27,562 nucleotides of DNA from DASVEE01 sp036399695 (GTDB lineage Bacteria; Acidobacteriota; Thermoanaerobaculia; Gp7-AA8): positions 1 to 27,562 of the forward strand of contig DASWMP010000091.1 in assembly GCA_036399695.1 (NCBI GenBank). Direction: 5' to 3'. Below, piece after piece: positions 23,861-27,562 of the stretch. How positions within the stretch are numbered: the first letter of the stretch is position 1; each line of letters begins with the position of its first letter. The notes beneath the pieces were generated by a model. That model saw only the letters and a list, made by a program, of their open reading frames with translations, searched no databases and was not told the DNA's origin. A program made the position numbers and the translations under genes.

Positions 23861-25270
23861 TCAGCGCCGCCGCCACCGCACGCCGCCGGGCGTGTCTTCG
23901 AGGATGATCCCTTTGCCGAGCAGCTCGTCGCGGATGCGATCGCTCTCGGCGAAGTTGCGGGCTTTCCGTGCGGCCTGGCGGGCGGCGATGAGGCGCTCGA
24001 TGTCCTCGTCGAGCACTGTGTCGCGGCGGGGGAAGATGTCGAGGACGGGGTCGACTTTCTGCAGCGCGGTGCGGATTCCTTCGGCGTCTCCGGCGGAGAT
24101 GCGGCCGGCGTCGATGGCACTGTTCGCGTCGCGGATGAGCGTGAAGATCGCCGCCAGCGCGGCCGACGTATTGAGGTCATCATCCATGGCCTCGGTGAAG
24201 GCATTGAGGAACGTGCCGATCAGCGCGTCGCCTCCCTCGTCGGCATGCGCGGCGTCGTGCGGCGCCGACCTGGCCACTTCGTCGAGTCGGATGAGGAAGG
24301 AGTCGATGCGCTGGATGGCGCTCTTCGCGTCGTCGAGCGATTGCGTCGTGAAGTTCAGCTTCGTGCGGTGCGGCACCGACAGGAGCGCGTAGCGGAGCGT
24401 CAGCGGGTCGTAGCCGAGGGTGTGGATCTCGGCGAGCGTGTAGATGTTGCCGAGCGACTTCGACATCTTCTGCGCGTCGATGTTGAGGTGCTCGCCGTGA
24501 ACCCAATAGCGGACGAACGGCTGGCCGGTGGCCCCTTCGCTCTGCGCGATCTCGTTTTCGTGATGCGGGAAGATCAGGTCAACGGCGCCGGTGTGGATGT
24601 CGAACGCCTCGCCGAGGAGATCCATCGACATCGCGGAGCACTCGAGGTGCCACCCGGGACGCCCTTCGCCGATGGCGGTGGACCACGACGGCTCCCCCTC
24701 CTTCTTCGCTTTCCAGAGGACGAAGTCGCGCGCCGATTCCTTCTCGTATTCATCCGACTCGACGCGCGAGAACTCGCTCGACGCGTCGATCTCGACGCGC
24801 GAGAGCTTGCCGTAACCCGGCAGGCTGGCCACGCGAAAGTACGTCGAGCCCTCGGCCTCGTACGTGTGGCCGCGCTCCGTGAGGCGCTGGACGAGCGACA
24901 CCATCTGCGGGATGTACTCCGTCGCCCGCGGGTAATGATCGGCGGGACGGATGCGCAGCTCTTTCAGTGAGGCGAGGAAGGCGTCGATGTACGGCGCCGT
25001 GTAGGTGTTGATGTCTTTGCCGGCGGCGTTCGCGTTCCGGATGATCTTGTCCTCGACGTCCGTGATGTTCATGACGTGGGTGACGCGAAAGCCGCGGAAC
25101 TGCAGGTACCGGCGCAGCAGGTCGCTCCAGAGGAACGTCCGCAGGTTGCCGATGTGCGGATGGTTGTAGACCGTCGGGCCGCACGAGTACATCCGCACCT
25201 CGCCGGGACGCAGCGGCACGAACGTTTCCTTCTCCCGGGTCAGGGTGTTGAAGAGCTTGAGGTCCGACAT
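23861..25270 (-). CDS. cysS: Cysteinyl-tRNA synthetase
   Basis: This is a 469-residue class I aminoacyl-tRNA synthetase that charges tRNA-Cys. MYSCGPTVYNHPHIGNLRTF carries the first zinc Cys (C30) and the HIGH-type motif HIGN. GWHLECSAM and FPHHENEIAQSE supply the other zinc ligands. DAQKMSKSLGN is the KMSKS loop (about residue 268). The C-terminal DALR-like region ends in RNFAESDRIRDELLGKGIILEDTPGG, the standard end of the family. ATG 25270 is set by the conserved MSDLKLFNTLTREKE start. A -10-like TATACT lies 10 nt upstream, so the leader is very short. Only 27 bp separate it from the divergent BtpA-like gene. Confidence 0.97.
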   Translation of the reverse strand: MSDLKLFNTLTREKETFVPLRPGEVRMYSCGPTVYNHPHIGNLRTFLWSDLLRRYLQFRGFRVTHVMNITDVEDKIIRNANAAGKDINTYTAPYIDAFLASLKELRIRPADHYPRATEYIPQMVSLVQRLTERGHTYEAEGSTYFRVASLPGYGKLSRVEIDASSEFSRVESDEYEKESARDFVLWKAKKEGEPSWSTAIGEGRPGWHLECSAMSMDLLGEAFDIHTGAVDLIFPHHENEIAQSEGATGQPFVRYWVHGEHLNIDAQKMSKSLGNIYTLAEIHTLGYDPLTLRYALLSVPHRTKLNFTTQSLDDAKSAIQRIDSFLIRLDEVARSAPHDAAHADEGGDALIGTFLNAFTEAMDDDLNTSAALAAIFTLIRDANSAIDAGRISAGDAEGIRTALQKVDPVLDIFPRRDTVLDEDIERLIAARQAARKARNFAESDRIRDELLGKGIILEDTPGGVRWRRR

Positions 25271-25280
25271 GGTCCGGCAG

Positions 25281-25288
25281 AGTATAAC
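25281..25288. promoter_or_regulatory. Shared bidirectional -10 element between cysS and the btpA-like gene
   Basis: AGTATAAC reads TATAAC on the plus strand, ending 9 nt before ATG 25298. It reads TATACT on the minus strand, ending 10 nt before ATG 25270. The whole intergenic gap is 27 bp, so both transcripts would be leaderless or nearly so, with each -35 inside the other gene's first codons. No strong -35 is visible. Confidence 0.55.
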
Positions 25289-25297
25289 GGTGCCCGC

Positions 25298-26122
25298 ATG
25301 CTGACCCGCGCCGCGTTCGCCGAGCACTTCGCCTCCCGCGCCGTCTTCGGAATGGTGCACCTGCTGCCGCTACCCGGCTCGCCGCTGTTCGCGTCGATGG
25401 AGGCGGTGATCGAGGCCGCGCTGCGCGATGCTCGGGCGCTGGCGGCGGGCGGCTGCAGCGCGATCGTCTTCGAGAACTTCGGCGATCGCCCGTTCGCGAA
25501 AGGGCGGGTGGAGGCGGAGACGGTGGCTTCGTTCACGCGCGTGGTGGCGGACGTCGTCCGCGAGGTACGGGTTCCGTTCGGAATCAACGTCCTGCGGAAC
25601 GATGCGCAGTCGGCGCTGGCGATCGCCGCGGCCACCGGGGCGTCATTCATCCGGGTGAACGTCCACACCGGGGTCATGGTCACGGATCAGGGGATCGTCG
25701 AAGGGGACGCTTACACGACCATGCGCAAGCGCGCGTCGCTCGCACCGCGGGTGCACGTTTTTGCCGATCACCTGGTAAAGCATGCCGCGCCGCTGGCGGA
25801 ACTGGAGCCGTTACAGGTGGCCAAGGACCTCCGGCTGCGCGGGTTGGCCGACGCGTTGATCGTCACCGGTGCGGAGACCGGGGCGGCGGCCGATCCGGCA
25901 CGGCTGCGTGCGTTGCGCGAAGCGCTGCCCGACGCTCCGCTGCTGGTCGGCAGCGGCCTCACCGAGGAGAACGCGCGAAGCTTTGCCGATGCCGACGGAG
26001 CGATCGTCGGCACGTCGATCAAGCAGGACGGCCGCGTCGACGCGCCGGTCGATACCGGTCGCGTCGAGCGGATTGTCCAAGCCTTCTGCGGCTGGCCTTC
26101 AGCCAGCCGGTTTCGCGGCTAG
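25298..26122 (+). CDS. BtpA/SgcQ-family protein
   Basis: This is a 274-residue TIM-barrel-like protein. FGMVHLLPLPGSP is the family N-terminal motif. ARALAAGGCSAIVFENFGDRPF, PFGINVLRNDAQSALAIAAATGASFIRVNVHTGVMVTDQG and LIVTGAETGAAAD follow, then GSGLTEENA and DGAIVGTSIKQDGRVDAPVD. All are hallmarks of the family. In cyanobacteria BtpA affects photosystem I stability; bacterial relatives are of uncertain enzymatic role. ATG 25298 follows a -10-like TATAAC by 9 nt. The C-terminal CGWPSASRFRG is encoded by a palindrome (26089-26109) and looks like an added tail. It is convergent with the DUF5670 gene. Confidence 0.9.
   Translation: MLTRAAFAEHFASRAVFGMVHLLPLPGSPLFASMEAVIEAALRDARALAAGGCSAIVFENFGDRPFAKGRVEAETVASFTRVVADVVREVRVPFGINVLRNDAQSALAIAAATGASFIRVNVHTGVMVTDQGIVEGDAYTTMRKRASLAPRVHVFADHLVKHAAPLAELEPLQVAKDLRLRGLADALIVTGAETGAAADPARLRALREALPDAPLLVGSGLTEENARSFADADGAIVGTSIKQDGRVDAPVDTGRVERIVQAFCGWPSASRFRG
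26089..26109. repeat. Palindrome inside the btpA-like 3' end
   Basis: CGGCTGGC, loop CTTCA, GCCAGCCG is a perfect 8-bp stem that encodes part of the protein's last residues. Related GCGGCTAGCCG sequence follows directly. It may serve as a terminator-like hairpin for the convergent pair, or be a dispersed palindromic repeat that landed at the gene end. Confidence 0.5.
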
Positions 26123-26139
26123 CCGTTATCCGGTAGCCG

Positions 26140-26295
26140 TCAGAGGACTCTTCGTCCCGTCGCCAGGCGGTAGATCAGCAGGATCAGCGCGATGACGATG
26201 AGGATGTGGATCAAGCCCCCACCGATGTGGAGTGCGAATCCACCGAGCCAGAGGATTATCAGGACGATGATGATCAACCAAATTAAATTGCCCAT
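26140..26295 (-). CDS. DUF5670-family small membrane protein
   Basis: This 51-residue miniprotein is almost entirely two hydrophobic helices: MGNLIWLIIIVLIILWLGGFAL and ILIVIALILLIYRLATGR, joined by HIGGGLIH. The LIWLIIIVLIILWLGGFALHIGG and IHILIVIALILLIYRL...GRR pattern is that of DUF5670 (lmo0937-like) proteins. These small membrane proteins are widespread next to stress genes and have no known biochemical role. The start is the Met opening the family pattern. No Shine-Dalgarno is evident. A 12-bp palindrome lies 13 bp upstream. Confidence 0.85.
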   Translation of the reverse strand: MGNLIWLIIIVLIILWLGGFALHIGGGLIHILIVIALILLIYRLATGRRVL

Positions 26296-26308
26296 GGAGT
26301 GACGTGCT

Positions 26309-26320
26309 CGGCAATTGCCG
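26309..26320. promoter_or_regulatory. Palindrome upstream of the DUF5670 gene
   Basis: CGGCAATTGCCG is a perfect 12-bp palindrome, extended by imperfect flanks, located 13 bp before the start of the small membrane protein gene. The position and symmetry suggest a dimeric regulator site; there is no other evidence. Confidence 0.35.
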
Positions 26321-26354
26321 TGCCTGACGCGGCCGTGATGCTCAGTTGTCTCCT

Positions 26355-26449
26355 TTAGTGGTCGTGCTCTCGCCGCCCAGTGAGGGAGTGGGAACTCATC
26401 AGTCCATTTCGTCCAAATCTCTCTGTCCGGCTGAGTTAGTGGTCGTGCT
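26355..26449 (+). repeat. Pair of 14-bp direct repeats upstream of the diguanylate cyclase gene
   Basis: TTAGTGGTCGTGCT occurs at 26355-26368 and again at 26436-26449, 81 bp apart, in the 251-bp gap between the DUF5670 and GGDEF genes. The second copy ends about 97 bp before the GGDEF start. They could be regulator-binding sites for either gene, or remnants of a short duplication. Nothing else recognisable was seen in the gap. Confidence 0.5.
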
Positions 26450-26546
26450 GCTTCCACGAGCTCTTCCGCAAATCCTTACGATGGTACGTTTTACGGACGC
26501 CGTTGACCGGAATCTTGGACGCTCCGTTTTGTTATTAGTAGCACTC

Positions 26547-27518
26547 ATGACAACCCATGCTCAGATACTCCTCGTAGAGGACGATGTGAACGTGTCGACA
26601 TTGCTCGCCCGACAGCTCCGTCGCGCCGGGTATGGTGTGCTCGAGGCTGGCACGCTCGGGGCCGCTCGCGAGCTCGTCAAATCGAACCTGTGGGACCTGG
26701 CAATTCTCGACCGGAACCTGCCGGACGGTGACGGGGCGTCGTTCTGCCGCGAGTTACGCGAGCAGTTCCCCCACACCTACCTGATGATTCTGACGGGAGA
26801 GTCGAGCGAGGAAGCGAAGCTCCAGGGCTTCGAGCTCGGCGCGGACGACTACGTCACGAAGCCGTTTCCGCCGCAGGAGCTGCTCGCCCGCATCCGTGCC
26901 GGCCTGCGCATCGTCGAGCTGCAGAAAGCGCTGCTCGACAGCAATCGCCAGCTCGAGGAGCTGTCGCTGACGGACGGTCTGACGTCGCTTCGCAACCGCC
27001 GAGCTTTCGAGCAGCAGCTCGGCCAGACGTTCGAGCACGCCCGCCGCTACACCCGGCCTTTATCGATTGCGGTCGTCGACATCGATCACTTCAAGCAGGT
27101 GAACGACATGTACGGGCACCAGGCGGGCGACTGTGTGCTCCGCGCCGTGGCGCAGGTCCTCGACCACGGCACCAGGCAGACCGATTTCGTCGCCCGCGTC
27201 GGCGGCGAGGAGTTCGCGATTCTTCTCCCGGAGACGCAGTTGTTCGAAGCAATGCAGTTCGGGGAGAAGATTCGCGCCGCCGTCGAAGGGGCCACCGTCC
27301 GCATGGCCGAGACGGCCCACCGCGTCACCGTGAGCGTCGGCATCGCCTCGATTCCGCACTCGGACGTCAAAGACGTGACCGAGCTCTACGACGCCGCCGA
27401 CCAGGCCCTCTACCGCGCCAAGAACCGCGGCCGCAACCGGGTAGAGATCGAGAAGCGCAAGATCACCCGCCGCCCGATGCAGCCCCCGACGCAGCACCGC
27501 TTGCAGATCGAGATGTAG
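26547..27518 (+). CDS. Response regulator with GGDEF diguanylate cyclase output
   Basis: This 323-residue cytoplasmic protein makes cyclic di-GMP when phosphorylated (PleD/WspR-like architecture). The receiver domain (about 1-120) has the acidic pair ED (11-12), phospho-acceptor D55 in LAILDRNLPDGDG, T/S in ILTGESSEE and K105 in VTKPF. A short coiled coil (VELQKALLDSNRQLEELSLTD) leads to the GGDEF domain: TSLRNRRAFEQQL, VVDIDHFKQVND and the active site GGEEF (219-223). RQTD (210-213), five residues before it, is the RxxD inhibitory I-site, so product inhibition is expected. ATG 26547 is taken because the receiver starts there. No histidine kinase is in the window. Its target is likely surface or biofilm behaviour. 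Confidence 0.95.
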   Translation: MTTHAQILLVEDDVNVSTLLARQLRRAGYGVLEAGTLGAARELVKSNLWDLAILDRNLPDGDGASFCRELREQFPHTYLMILTGESSEEAKLQGFELGADDYVTKPFPPQELLARIRAGLRIVELQKALLDSNRQLEELSLTDGLTSLRNRRAFEQQLGQTFEHARRYTRPLSIAVVDIDHFKQVNDMYGHQAGDCVLRAVAQVLDHGTRQTDFVARVGGEEFAILLPETQLFEAMQFGEKIRAAVEGATVRMAETAHRVTVSVGIASIPHSDVKDVTELYDAADQALYRAKNRGRNRVEIEKRKITRRPMQPPTQHRLQIEM

Positions 27519-27562
27519 TGATCTCGGAGTGCGGTGGCGGCATAGCCACCGCTCTTCTACAC
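27519..27562 (+). repeat. Gene-end palindromic repeat, right copy
   Basis: Two bases after the diguanylate cyclase stop the sequence reads ATCTCGGAGTGCGGTGGC, loop GGCATA, GCCACCGCTCTT, then CTACAC at the window edge. The stem GCGGTGGC/GCCACCGC is 8 bp. It matches the left-end copy block by block, in the same orientation relative to the upstream gene, with a different loop. It is cut by the end of the window. Confidence 0.75.

Overview
The window is GC-rich, densely packed DNA from a free-living bacterium. The gene set (ruvA, cysS, a Uup-type ABC-F protein, BtpA-like and DoxX-like proteins, TPR metallopeptidase-like lineage proteins, apparent sigma-54 promoters) would fit an Acidobacteriota-like or related soil/sediment lineage, but I see no rRNA or other marker that fixes the phylum. 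Both ends lie in copies of one palindromic repeat in opposite orientation, which is what a contig broken at a repeat would look like.

Layout. (1) 62-3721, minus strand: two tandem paralogues, an exported HExxH peptidase with TPRs that has a DUF1499 domain fused in front of its signal peptide, and a shorter paralogue that has lost the zinc motif. (2) 3952-5751: ABC-F protein Uup. (3) 5752-6394: no gene, but a roughly 490-bp array of self-complementary 21-bp repeats. (4) 6395-11158: a compact accessory island with a caspase-like protease, an unknown 267-residue protein, a small ribbon-helix-helix-like protein, an XRE regulator with a palindromic operator, and a NACHT STAND NTPase. This looks like an uncharacterised immune or cell-suicide module. 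(5) 20096-11148, minus strand: an eight-gene surface-saccharide locus (two sugar-nucleotide epimerases, a zinc-type dehydrogenase, a Gfo/Idh/MocA oxidoreductase, a GT4 and three CgeB-like glycosyltransferases). Most genes are coupled by ATGA or GTGA overlaps and a good sigma-54 promoter lies upstream. (6) 20299-22603, minus: an exported protein with a caspase/CHAT-like His-Cys dyad and two Ser/Thr-rich lipoproteins, the second behind another apparent sigma-54 promoter. (7) 22677-26295: doxX, ruvA, cysS, a BtpA-family gene and a DUF5670 miniprotein. (8) 26547-27518: a response-regulator diguanylate cyclase.

The most unusual signal is non-coding. Almost every sizeable gap, and several gene 3' ends, contain the same architecture: a short tandem repeat (7-14 bp word), a loop, then the reverse-complement tandem repeat. 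The word differs at each locus but the architecture is kept, and two loci share an identical 14-nt loop sequence. In several genes the repeats are translated as odd C-terminal tails while the stop/start overlap with the next gene is preserved. The second prominent candidate for an undescribed system is the caspase/unknown/NACHT island.

No tRNA, rRNA, CRISPR array or transposase gene was seen.
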